In this document: positions 38,269 to 49,171 of the stretch, one piece after another | Numbering within the stretch: position 1 is the stretch's first letter | How the letters are laid out: every line of letters begins with the position of its first letter | Assembly (NCBI GenBank): GCA_933822405.4 | Contig: CAKOGP040000224.1 | Coordinates: forward strand, 187,023 to 251,022 | From: Cylindrotheca closterium | Lineage: Eukaryota > Bacillariophyta > Bacillariophyceae > Bacillariales > Bacillariaceae | DNA length: 64,000 nucleotides | Direction of reading: 5' to 3' | Notes under the pieces: model-generated | Database searches by the model: none | What the model saw: only the letters and a program-made list of their open reading frames with translations | What the model was told of the DNA's origin: nothing | Program-made: the position numbers and the translations under genes

Positions 38269-39500
38269 GATCTTTTTTGTGAGGATAAGTGTTTTGGGCA
38301 AACTATGCCTTTCGAAATAAATCTGAGTGGGATTTTGTTGCTTGATATTCGATAACACTTTCCGGAAACCGAACCACAGACTATGTGTTATCGGATAGGT
38401 TCAAACTTGACTTGAACTGTTCTAACGCTTCTGCAAACAATTAACAAATCATCAAAAGGGGACCCGTTTTGGTTCTGCGAAACGATAACACTTTTCTTTT
38501 TGTGTTTGAAAAGGGCGATACCGTGTGAAAACACATCTGTGTTTGTGACATCTGTTAATTGAAAGCGGGAACATAAAACGATTTCCGATCAAAACTCACT
38601 TTTAATAGAAGCTTTTCTAATTGGATATTGAAGGGTTGGTACCGGATTTTAGGTTCTTTTGGAATAAGAGACAGTTTGCATCTGTCGCATCAATAAATCA
38701 TGGTTGTGGCGAATGGTTTTGTTTCAAGTCATCATATATTCGAAGCGGAGCGAAACCCCCCCTCGGTATTCAACTTCCAGAAAGATACGATTTCAACGAA
38801 AGTTGGTAGAATGCGTTAACACTTTGTTTGGTCGGGATTTTGGTTAGTCGAATGGGGGAGAATCCAGGCTTTGCAATCAATTCGATTTTGAAGAATGGTC
38901 AGGGAAACGCGTGTGTCGAGGAAGCGTTACTTATAAAAATCGCTCGATCTCCTTGTAACGGTCGTACGTTATTGGAATTAATGTTGAGCCGAGCTTTTGG
39001 GTTCAACATAAACGACAGTCGAACACATTGTAGTCGTAGTAATAGCGATTTTCGATTAAAGACTAGATGTTAATCTTACTACTCTAAGTAAAAGGTAAAA
39101 CTGAATCCCGGATGTTGTTAGCCAAAGAAAACCACCCCGAAAACGAAAACTGCATGCTGGAATTTTCGCATAGCATACTCCACGGAAATGGCGACGTCAC
39201 ATGTGATACCTGAAAGTCATACGAGACACGCGAATGACAAAGAGGCGAAGGATCGCAGCCAACGAGACAGCTGCACTTCGATTATAATACCTCAATCTTT
39301 TTGTTCCATTGAAACCAAGCATTTGCCCTCTTTTGTGAAGATCACTCTGTGTTGTGTACAATTAGATATCAACAACAAGTCAAACAACAAAGACTAAGAC
39401 AGTGGACTACAGGATATAGGCTACAAAATTCAGCTTTCAAGTTGTGTCATCCTCCTTAAAAATAAAACAATCTCTCGAATCTCACTAAACGAAACGAACA
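38269..39500. other. Gap between divergent genes (family member / J protein)
   Basis: Promoters of both neighbours. CGATAACACTT at 38350 and 38483 and the inverted CCGATAACAC at 38385-38394 (plus strand GTGTTATCGG). Several short plus-strand frames (38621-39073) have no recognisable content. Confidence 0.45.
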
Positions 39501-40634
39501 ATGCCAGAACGAAGACCGCATTCCATCCTGGGTGTCTCAAAAGATGCGTCAGAAGCAGAAATAAAGGCCGCGTATCACAAAGCTGCCAAGAAATACCACC
39601 CGGACAAGCAGACGAGCACGCAAGACAAGGAAAAGGCGAATCAATTGTTCAGCCAAGTCAATGAAGCGTACGAATCCTTGATGAGCCAATTTCACAGTTC
39701 TTACGGCGACGAAGGACGAGAAGGTGAGCAAGATTTGGCTGGTGAGCCTCCCTCACGCAATAGACCCAAGGAAGGATGCAAGAAGGTCCGCAAGCGTTCC
39801 AGCACGGGTCGTTCCAATCTCAGTAACTCTCAAAGAAGTAGTGAGAGTGCTGGCGAAAATCAAAAGCCATCATCGTTTTCACGACAGCCTGGCCCCGAAT
39901 CTTCTCCTAGGGGACATCGACGAGCTAGCAGTGCGTCCAATTCTCCTGCTTCAAATCACAGCAAGAGATCCATCCGAATGTCTCGCTCCAATATGGTAAG
40001 CCCTGTCCCCAAATCACCCTCGGCCAAAAAGAGCGTCCGCGACAGCATTCGTAGCAAGTCGCCACATGCTACGAGTTCCGGTACGCCAAGACAACGACCA
40101 CGACCTGTTCAACGGAACTCTTCGACTCCTTCCCGTCACTCCTCTGGGCCCGCCTTGGGTGCTTCGGCTGGCGCAGCTTCTGCTCCTCATCGACGCAGTC
40201 GCAGCTCCTTGGTTGGCGGTGCACCTCCTCCCAAACCACCTTTGGATTCTCCTGTGGTCACGCGCAAGAAGCACAGTCCTATGAACAGTCCAGCCTCTCC
40301 TCATGGTCATCGGCGGGTTGGAAGTATGAGAGTCAACCACAATCGACCCTCGTCCTTTCGTACCAACGGAGATGCTTCGCTCTCGCCACTCCGCACCAAA
40401 AAGAGTCCGGTCCATGCCAGGCACGGCAGTTTTGGATCTTTGAATTTCCATGCCAATATCGCTCCGCCTCCGCCTAGTATGCCAGCTCTAAGTCCCACTG
40501 CTACCAAGTCACTCAAAAAGGCCAAGGCACCACCGCCGCCCCAAAGCACCTTGCAACGCTTGTCGGTCAAATTGACGAGCCGCAACGAACTCAAGGCGGA
40601 GAAGAAGGCGAGGGCAGAAAAGTTGATGCAATAA
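39501..40634 (+). CDS. J-domain (DnaJ-like) protein with Ser/Arg-rich tail
   Basis: A 377-residue protein. Residues 6-66 form a J domain: HSILGVSKDASEAEIKAAYH, KAAKKYHPDKQ with the essential HPD at about 33-35, and ANQLFSQVNEAYESLMSQF. J domains stimulate Hsp70 ATPase activity. The rest (about 300 residues) is Ser/Pro/Arg-rich and disordered, with many RRASS, RRSRSS and SPSAKKS motifs that look like basophilic or SR-type kinase sites, and a C-terminal helix RLSVKLTSRNELKAEKKARA. There is no G/F region, zinc finger or signal peptide, so this is a type III (class C) J protein in cytosol or nucleus. The tail gives no hint of a specific client. It starts after ACGAACAATGCC. Confidence 0.85.
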   Translation: MPERRPHSILGVSKDASEAEIKAAYHKAAKKYHPDKQTSTQDKEKANQLFSQVNEAYESLMSQFHSSYGDEGREGEQDLAGEPPSRNRPKEGCKKVRKRSSTGRSNLSNSQRSSESAGENQKPSSFSRQPGPESSPRGHRRASSASNSPASNHSKRSIRMSRSNMVSPVPKSPSAKKSVRDSIRSKSPHATSSGTPRQRPRPVQRNSSTPSRHSSGPALGASAGAASAPHRRSRSSLVGGAPPPKPPLDSPVVTRKKHSPMNSPASPHGHRRVGSMRVNHNRPSSFRTNGDASLSPLRTKKSPVHARHGSFGSLNFHANIAPPPPSMPALSPTATKSLKKAKAPPPPQSTLQRLSVKLTSRNELKAEKKARAEKLMQ

Positions 40635-40988
40635 TTACTATGAGGAGAGTTTATTGTCGATATGTATTGACATATAATTGTCATCATCAGCATCACAATA
40701 CAAAGTAGAAAAAGAGGGGGGAATGCTTTTCAATTCTAGTGATCAATTTTTACTAGTTTCAGTACATCTTTTCGGACTGTTGAATTGAATACACTGTATC
40801 AATTGGAATGAATGTTGACGAGACCAAAGAAATAAAAGCCTACGATAATACAAGATGGAAAAATTGTACATTCTTTTACTTGGCATTTCCAAAAGTTTCG
40901 CCCACGGAACATCTTTCTTCATTCATAGAAGCCACAGTTGCCAGTTGTGATTCTGACCCAATCATCATACATGTATACTATGACTTAC
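40635..40988. other. Convergent 3' gap (J protein / K+ channel)
   Basis: Both 3' untranslated regions; nothing else seen. Confidence 0.35.
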
Positions 40989-42464
40989 TCATGCCCTCAT
41001 GGTGGCGGAAGCATTGTTTTCGGGGTTCTCCTCGATCACGTCTCCATTTTCAAATTTCAGATTGGTGCTGCTAATGCCCTCGTCGTCAGGAACTCCATGC
41101 TCTATAATGGTCGAGCTTTGCATGCTATCACTGCGCATGCTACCGTTGACGCTATTGCTCTTGCTATTGTTGATGGTACTACTGCGCACGCTCTCACTAA
41201 TCCCAGAACCCTCCACAGGATACCAGACAAAGGATGGTTGGATGCTCGACAACTTGGCATAGTCAAAATACCCTTTGCGAGTTTCTTCATCCCAAATGGC
41301 CATGTCCTCAAACCGATGACCAACCATAATATCGTGGACTTGGTAGGCAGTCTGACTATAGACTTCGCCCTTGGTGACTTTTTGAATGGCCTTGACGTTC
41401 AATTGAATGCTATAGATATCCTTCCCCGGGAATTCATCAAACCGCAAGCCATGGAGTGGCGACTTTTCATCTATGAAGTGTCGAATGGTCCAAACCCCAT
41501 TCAATTTGTGCTGCGTGCTGACGGCCAATTCCAAATCTTCCGTCTGCACCACTTTTCTAGGCGAATGGTCGTCAGGATCAATGTAATTTTGGACCGACGT
41601 AACACAGAGACTGGCATCGACATTGATCAATTTGTTGGCTTTGCCGTCGGCATTGCCAATGCGAATCTCAAAACAAGGCGTTCCCAAAACATTACTCATA
41701 GTAATGACCTCACTGAACTGGACATGACACTGTGGGGTAATGAATCGAAAGAAGCTGTTGTTTTTCATGGATCAAAGAATGAAGTATGTGGTTGAGCATC
41801 ATTGTTCATTAACCAGAACCTGAAGGAAGGTCAAACGACATCAATTAAAGTCAAATAGTACTCACAGTAAACCGGCATAGACAGTAGCTTGGCAAATAGA
41901 AAGGACAGTTACCAATACGACCAACGCATTGTTAAAGTATCCTTTCGGCCAATATCCACCATAACCAATCGTAGAAGAGGTTTGGACCGCGAAATCAAAG
42001 ATCTGTGCAAAGGTCATGGAGGGATCATCACAGCACTTATCTTCAGTCATGTACCAGAAACTGGCGAAAAATATGTTCATGAAGAGAAAGACGACCAGAT
42101 AGTAAACCGTGAGGACAGGGATCGACTGAAGCATCAGATACTGTTGAAGTTCATGTTCCCATCTGCGATGCACACTGCTTTTCTGGACGTTGATATTTCT
42201 CCAATCCGATTCAAGACGTTTTTTGCGACTCGTTTCTGGCAATTGGTTCACCTCTCTCATCAATGCAAAAGTGATCTTGCGACCATCAATCACTTCCGTT
42301 CGTGATCGTCGCTTTGGTTTGCTCTGTTCCACATCATCGTCGTTCCAACTTGAGGACTGCTGAAGTTCCAAAGCTCCGTGTAGGGCTGAAGTGGAACGGC
42401 GGTAGCCCCTTAGCTTCCATTCGCTACCACCATGTGATTTACTAGCGGTCCCTCTTGCTGGCAT
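40989..42464 (-). CDS. Inward-rectifier-type (Kir) potassium channel
   Basis: Two exons, 42464-41866 and 41754-40989, with a 111-bp intron (GTGAGT donor, AACAG acceptor); 454 residues. Kir channels are tetramers of two-helix subunits passing K+ and gated from a cytosolic beta-rich domain. Here helix 1 is SIPVLTVYYLVVFLFMNIFF (about 114-133). The pore follows with FDFAVQTSSTIGYGGYWPKG holding the T-I-G-Y-G selectivity filter (about 165-169), and helix 2 is NNALVVLVTVLSICQATVYA. The splice joins AGL to LFFRFITPQCHVQFSEVITM, matching the Kir 'RP....FS' link. The cytosolic domain includes TPCFEIRIGNADGKANKLIN and the C-terminal Ser-rich acidic tail. The helix 2 position used for rectification cannot be assigned safely. 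Divergent from the peroxidase fusion gene across about 400 bases. Confidence 0.9.
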
Positions 42465-42865
42465 TACGTTCTTGTTATTATGCTACCGGTATTCGAAATC
42501 AGGAGTGGCTTATTTTTTTTCTTCCATTACAATTTCCCAAGATTTCAGGGAGTCGGAGTAATCAAAGCCAGAAAATTCCAAACCGAAAACGGAAGATTGT
42601 ATGATTGTCGATTATTGATGAATTTTCCCAGCTCTTCTACACGGGTCAAGTACGTACTGGTCGTGGTATCACCTAGTTTAGGCCCAAATGAGGTACATAC
42701 GAAAAGAGTGCGAGTCTGTCATCATCGCTCGAAGAGTCATCGCTCAAAGATACTAGATACGTAGGAAACGTGCAGTCATTTGGGAAACAAGAAGTCAGCC
42801 GATCCTCCATCGTTATATCATCTTCCCTTCTTGCCACTGAAAGTTCGTGGTGCGGACCTTTAGGA
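42465..42865. promoter_or_regulatory. Divergent promoter region (K+ channel / peroxidase fusion)
   Basis: TACCGGTA at 42484, close to the K+ channel ATG. TCATCGCTC(G/A)AAGA occurs twice (42721-42748). The frame of the next gene is open back to 42770 but has no ATG before 42866. Confidence 0.35.
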
Positions 42866-45800
42866 ATGTCTTGTCAAGTATGGGCTCTTCTTTGCTGGCC
42901 GGTACTGCTGCTTCTGCCTACCATCGCAGTATCAATAGAGCTGAGCAATATCCCCATCAAAGACCACAAATACGAGTACAATGGATATGGAAACAATATC
43001 GAGAATCCCACATGGGGTGCGGTTGATGGACCTCGTGTTCGATATTTACCCGATGAAGATGGCTTCTTCCAACGACCAGGTGTGCCGCGGAGTGAAGACA
43101 ATGGTGGTCTCCCATCGGCCCGTCGAATCATGGAAGAACTCTTTCGATTTCCAGCTCTCAAGGAAAAGAAAGCATCTACTAGCACCAATGACTTCAAACT
43201 GATATTTGGGATGACCATGTCTTCGGATAGTCTAACCGCGGCCGGAACAAATGAAAGCGAGCCATTTGATCTAACGGGAGACGGAAACTTTTCGGATGGT
43301 GTGTTTTGCCCTGTCACTGGTCAGTTTGAATCTGCTCGAGACTATGACAAATCGTTTCCTCGATACAACCATCAGCTCGTTGTTGGAAAGAAAGATAACG
43401 AGCCAGTTCGTGCAACAACCAATAGTGGTACAGCCTTTCTGGACCTTGGATGCATCTACGGAAATTCCGTCGAAGAGAACGAAAAAATTCGCAATCAAGA
43501 TGACCCGAAACTATTTGACTTGGTGAATGGAACCAATGGTCTCTTGCCCCGACAGCCATATCTCCGATCTTGCTTTGGAGCAGTGCCAGCTTCCTATGCG
43601 CTGCAAGTCGTCTGGATGCGGTTACACAATCATGTTGCCGAGATCATCGCGAACGAAAATGCTGGGCTCAACGATGAGCAAGTTTTTCAAGCTGCTCGAA
43701 ACTACGTCATTGCAACATATCAGAAAATTGCTCTTACAAAGTATGTACCGGCTCTCCTCGGTGACTCCATGGGTCGATATCCCGGGTATAACTCAACCAT
43801 TGATCCTTCTATTGACGAGTACTTCGCTGGGGTCACTTACCGCTACGGCCACTCGGAACAACCAAATGTCATTCGATTGGCTGATGAAGACTTTTTGCCA
43901 ACCTCGCAAGATCCAATCCTCATGAGAGATGCCTATCAAAAGAATCCGCAAAAGATAGTCGAGAATGCTGGAGGTATTGAAAAGTTTATAAGGGGAGCTA
44001 TCATCACACCCACGAAACCTTTTGATTATGCGTTTGAGGACGATCTAAACTTTTACAGCAAAGCAACCTCCATGGTGGACGTACAGAGGTCTCGCGATGT
44101 TGGCATTCCGCCATACAATCAGGCCAGGGAAAAGTTTGGATTAAAACGATATGCCACCATACGAGAGCTGGTGGAAGCGAGTGGCTATTACAACGAAGAC
44201 CTCGTGAGCGTCATGGAAAACCTATACGGTAACGATATTGAAAAAGTCGATTCATATGTTGGAACCCTCTTTGAGAAGCCGTCCAACGCAGATGGTTTGT
44301 TTGGACCTTCGCTCACCGCATCGACACGGGACCAAATCAATCGAATCCGCACTGGAGACAGATTCTGGTATGAAAAAGAATTCAACGCAACAGAGATTGC
44401 TGCTCTACCTTCAATGACGGACGTTATCAAGCTTGTATGTACCGGCATGGATAAATTTCCAGAAACATTCTTCCGGGTATATGGCTCTGGCAACGAAGAA
44501 GACGCGACAAATGGCGAAGATGAGAGTTGCATCGGCAGACAGAGTCAAGTGGGGTTGCTAGGGTGAGTGGCACTTGTTTTGCAGTTATCAAAGCGACGAA
44601 TGCAATCTGTCAAATTCTAATTTGTTTTTCCGTTGATGCAGCGGAGAAGTAGTCGTGAAATGGACTATTGATCAATCTAATGAGCTCGAAGATGAAATGA
44701 AAAGTAGTATTGAACTTACACTTACTGCCAACGTAAAAATGGAAGGAGCTGGTTATTTGGGCATCGGATGGAGATCTCGAAAGATGGCAGGGGCAGATAT
44801 TTGGATTTGCACTGTAGACCCTGACGTGTTTGGTGAGGTGCCACGGTCGGCGAATTGTGACGAGAGTCAGACCTCACCGCCTATGTTTAGTTGCTGTCTA
44901 GCAAGTGGTGCCAATGTCAGGCCAGAATGTCGAAACGCAGATGATCCAAGCTTTTATGAGCTAGACGTTGTCAATTGGTGCTTATCAGAAGAGGAGTCTT
45001 CGGTTACCATCAATGCACAGATTTGTAACGATGGTACTGTCACCGATGACTGTTTTGACATCTCCTCGAATCCAGATGGTACAATGGACATGATTGTCTC
45101 TTTCAATCCAAACGATCAGAATAAACCTCATGGATTCCTTAGGCGAACGTCAACTGTGGTAGATTTGAAGGCAGGGATACTTACAGCTGCCGAAGCCGGG
45201 GTTGCTTCCGCCGGTCTTATTGCATATCATGGGATCACAATGCTGGCCTTTTGGATGCTCGGCGCTCCTGTTGGAATCTATGTTGTGCGCTACATGAAAA
45301 CAAAATCATGGCGTCTCGCAGTTCACATTTCTATTATGGGCGCTGTTGGTGGTTTGACGATTCCCATCATTGTTGGAATAGAGAGTGCAGTTGGGGCAAG
45401 TTCTGACAAGACACAGGAACATTCTTTCATTGGCCTTATTTTGACATTTCTCATACTTCCAATGTTCCTAGCTGGACGAATAAGATATTCGCAGCTCCAG
45501 GGATTCAGCGTCAGTCGACGGGTTGCTCTTTGGGCATATGTTTTTCACAAGATTTTTGGTTATGCTATCTTAATCTTCGCTTGGTGGAATTGCTATACTG
45601 GACTGGTGCGAATTTCACCAGCGGACTCGTTTTTTCAGCTCGTTGTTCTTAGCAGTTACTCGTTCGGGTACGACGTGCCGATATTCGGCGTTTTCAAGAA
45701 CAATATTTTCTGGCCGTATCTATCAATTGTTGTGTTAATCTTTGCAATGTCCGAGATACGAAAGAGGGTCCTCAATCACAGGGTTCATGCGAGTCAGCTA

Positions 45801-47490
45801 TTAGTGGCAACCAAAACAATATGGGATGATGGAAATGTTTTTGCCGGCACATCTGAAGTGATACAAGAGATGGAGAGAGGGAAGTTCCTAGAGCTGGTGC
45901 GACTCGGAACTCCTCTCTGCATCATCGATGGTCGGGTTTTGGATCTCACTGGTTTTCTCGAGCACCACCCTGGAGGTAGTGATATGCTTGAAGGAGTCGC
46001 TGGAACAGACATATCCGCGTAAGCTTGTTCTAGTGACAGCTGTTTTAATTCATCATTCCAGCCCTCATCATTGAGTCGTTTGTCATTTCAGGGAAATAAA
46101 AGGCTTGCGAGCTATTGAAGGTTTTTGCCACAAGCATTCTTACATCGCGTTGCAAAAGATGCGATCTCTGGTTATCGCTTCGATAGTTGAGGACGCAAAC
46201 AAGGAGAGCGTATACTTACCAACGGCGGTCCATTCCGAAAATAATATTGCGAAGCAACCAAGTGGCACTAGTCTGGATGTGGAACATGACGTAGACTTCT
46301 TGCGACAGAAGGTAACTGCGCGAATATTCCGAAGAGCACGAATTATCTACGCTTCATTTGTTACGCCTAGCCATGAAGTCACAGCTGACAACAAGCCCGT
46401 TGTGATGCTCTATCTAGCGGCCCCAAAGCGACCCAATATCGATTCCCAAGATGTTATAATTCCGAGCTCCGCCTACAGGTTTCGCATTACGAATCCTTGG
46501 GGCACAACCTTTGAAGCTTACTACACCCCTGTCAGGCTCCAGAAAAGCAATGCTATGAGGAAAGATGGGTTGGATGTAAACGATGACGAAGAAGTTCTCG
46601 AGTTCCTGATAAGCCTTCGCGCTGGTGGGCAACTGCAGAAGTCGTGCATGAGTTGGACAATAGGAAAGACCTTGCCGATATTTGGTCCTACTGTCAACTT
46701 AAAGGTACTGCAGCAACTTGGCACAACTCCCCGTTCAAAATCTCTGATTCTCTTTGCCGCAGGCACTGGGATCGCGCCGATGCTCCAACTGATTGATTTT
46801 TATTCACCAAAGCGAATGAAAGATTCTCCTAGTATTTTTTTGATCTGGATATTGAAGAGTCCGATGCACAACTACAATGAGTGGATAGGGCTAGGAGAAC
46901 ATGTGAAGGTATTCAAACGCAAGTTCCGGTGGGTTGTCCTGTATTCTTCCAAGAAACCGGTAGTCGATGTTGCCGCCTTAAAAGGAACGACTGGTACAAC
47001 CGAGTCTCGTCGCCCACGTGATAAGCAACCATTTTACAAACGATTTCAAACCAGAAAACTTGGAGACATGCAAGGCAAGGATCCTCTTGACTTCTCCCAT
47101 AGATTGAGTGCAGAGGGTGCGTTGGATGAGTTGAGTCTAAGAGGTGATCCTTCAGATGATGAAAAGAATGATATGGATGAAGCGCCAGCTGTTAATGATG
47201 TCTTCTGGCGTGTGCATGGAAACAAATGCATGTCCATGAAATTGAATCAGGAGCTAGTTTCAAGTCTAGTGTCAGCAAGTGAAGTTGAATTGAGTCAAGA
47301 GAGAGCCAATTTTAGAGGTAGCGAAGACTCGAACAAGAATGGCACGAAGGTACACACCGGAAGCAACATGGTGGCATATGTATGTGGCAGCCCAGGGTTT
47401 GACAGCTGCATCCGAGATTGGCTAATGACCGGTGGTTTCCCAAAGGATCAGATTGTCGATTTCTACTCGTCGCCCACTGTTCACGTCTAG
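42866..47490 (+). CDS. Haem peroxidase-DOMON-cyt b561-cyt b5-FAD/NAD(P)H reductase fusion
   Basis: Three exons (42866-44562, 44642-46018, 46092-47490; introns 79 and 73 bp), 1490 residues. Signal peptide MSCQVWALLCWPVLLLLPTI. (1) Animal-type haem peroxidase, about 60-560: TAFLDLGCIYGNS, WMRLHNHVAEI with the proximal His, VIATYQKIALTKYVPALLG, YRYGHSEQPN, QRSRDVGIPPYNQAREKFGL. The distal HD site is absent: IFGMTMSSDS stands there, as in the degenerate peroxidase part of animal dual oxidases. (2) DOMON domain, about 567-720, with GYLGIGWRSRKMAGADIWIC. (3) Cytochrome b561, about 740-900: four helices each with a His (IAYHGITML, AVHISIMG, HSFIGLIL, VFHKIFGY). (4) Cytochrome b5: LTGFLEHHPGGSDMLEGVAG and, across the second splice, FCHKHSYIAL giving both haem His. 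(5) Reductase: LILFAAGTGIAPMLQLIDF and VAYVCGSPGFDSCIRDWLM for NAD(P)H. Predicted to pass electrons from cytosolic NAD(P)H across a membrane to the outside. Confidence 0.88.
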
Positions 47491-47829
47491 TTTGACAATA
47501 TAGGCTGCAGGCACTGGAAACGAATGAACAATAGTGTGTTTATACATTTTTCTATACTTTTCACAAAGCTTGTACGGAAACATGACTTTCTGATTGTGTT
47601 TACTCCTGGGCGTTTGATTCTGCTTCTTGTATGGCCGACAACGAAAATGGGTCCTCCCGCACGATCTTTCGACTTTTGAGTCTAGTGCTTTCCTTGTTGA
47701 CATCCTTCAATTTTATGGGCATTCTTGTTCCGGCGTCTTGCAGGTGTGGAAACCACTCCAACAGTGTCTTCCAATCTCTTGTTCACAGCGTCAAGCTTCT
47801 CATTGGCAATCTTCTTTCTACTGCAACCA
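47491..47829. other. Convergent 3' gap
   Basis: 3' flanks of the fusion gene and the minus-strand WGAG gene. Nothing else seen. Confidence 0.35.
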
Positions 47830-48789
47830 CTACTGCAAGTGGGAGATAGTGATTTGGTTTTTCGAGTCTTCATCGGGCTTGTCCTTTTTCTTGTAGCTGG
47901 TGGATCGTTTGGGAGACTTGCTTTTTGACTTCCGATTGTGTGTCCTCCTACTCTTGACCGATGCTATGTCCTCCGGAATAGAAGACTCGGATATAGGTGA
48001 TGACACCAAGGAAAGAGAGAGGGAAATTGAGGACAACACCTTGGCCCTCCGAGCATCCTTCATCTTCTTATTTCTCTTGGCCGATCCGGTGGACCTGATG
48101 GATTCATCGACTTCGGAAGGACTTGGCAATAAATTCCACCAGGAAGAGCCTACTAGTGGCTTGTTGTCTGACGCATCAATATTTGCAAGGCTGATAAAGT
48201 TTGATGAGCTAATGTCGTTCGCCTTCTTCTTATCATCGTTTTCTTCGTCCTCTTCTGGAAGACCCGAGACTAGTTGCGAGAATCGCAAAGACTGGCAAAG
48301 CTCAAAACTCCTTCGAGCTTCTTCTAGAGCATTGTCCAGGGAACCATCCCTAACGGCCACTTTAAGTTCTTGGATAGATGAGACACAAGAAATGGAATCT
48401 CCCATGAATGTAGCAGCAGTACCGCTTTCTGCATCATCTTCTACACCCTTGCGATGTTCGAATAAATTCCAATCATCTTCCTCATCCTCTTTCACCTTGG
48501 ATGTTGCATTTGGCACTTGCTGACTTTCGTCTTCATGAGATGGTTCTGTTTGCACTTTACAACGACCAAAATCCTATTCATCTTTGCCCTCGTCTTCCTC
48601 ATCACAATCTTCTTCTGGTAGGAGCCCAGCACCCCACCCCCAAGATGCTTGCATGTCTGAAGCTGTGCTTCTGGCAGATTCCCAACGGGAGTCGTGGTCT
48701 TCCTCTTCGGATTCAACTACTGTGCCTGCACCCCATGTCCAAGCGGCCTTGAGCGGATTTGCCGAAGTGTTTATTGCGGTGGTTGCCAT
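47830..48789 (-). CDS. Trp-Gly-Ala-Gly motif protein interrupted by an in-frame TAG
   Basis: From ATG 48789 the frame encodes 71 residues with two related units, AAWTWGAGTVVESEEEDHDS and ASWGWGAGLLPEEDCDEEDE, then meets TAG at 48576-48574. The same frame continues without further stops for 247 codons: QTEPSHEDESQQVPN, DWNLFEHRKG, a helix VRDGSLDNALEEARRSFELC, SSWWNLLPSPSEVDES and a Lys/Ser-rich end KSKSPKRSTSYKKKDKP. The composition is alike on both sides (acidic, Ser-rich). The TAG may be a real end, with the rest being a second product or dead sequence, or it may lie in an intron; a GTGCTG..AACAG intron of 87 bp would keep the frame but has a weak donor. No known domain; likely disordered. 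Not recognised. Confidence 0.5.
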
Positions 48790-49171
48790 GATGCGTGTTT
48801 TCGTTTTTGCTGGATTATTATAATGTAATTGTAAAAAGTGTTTGTCCCGCCGGATTGTATGCAAAAAATTGAACTGCATGCATGCATGTGTTTCCGTATA
48901 AATATAATCGTTGAAGTATTATGTTACATTTGACTTACAAAGTAGTATGTATAAAAGATGATAGTGTAAATCATCCGTATTCTTAAAAAGAGTGTTACCA
49001 TCGTCAGATCGACGTGCTTCCCTGGAGGCCGATTTGTCCTTACTACATACAGACTCTAGCAATCGTACACGTGCATGACAGCATGATCGATCTCATATTC
49101 AATAGCACGGTCACCTTTATTTGGTCCCCTCGAAATGGGTTCCAAAGATGGGATCCATTTTGACACTGTGA
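48790..49171. other. Gap between WGAG gene promoter and Copia relic
   Basis: No gene seen. May contain the 3' end (LTR) of the Copia element, but no repeat partner was found. Confidence 0.3.
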
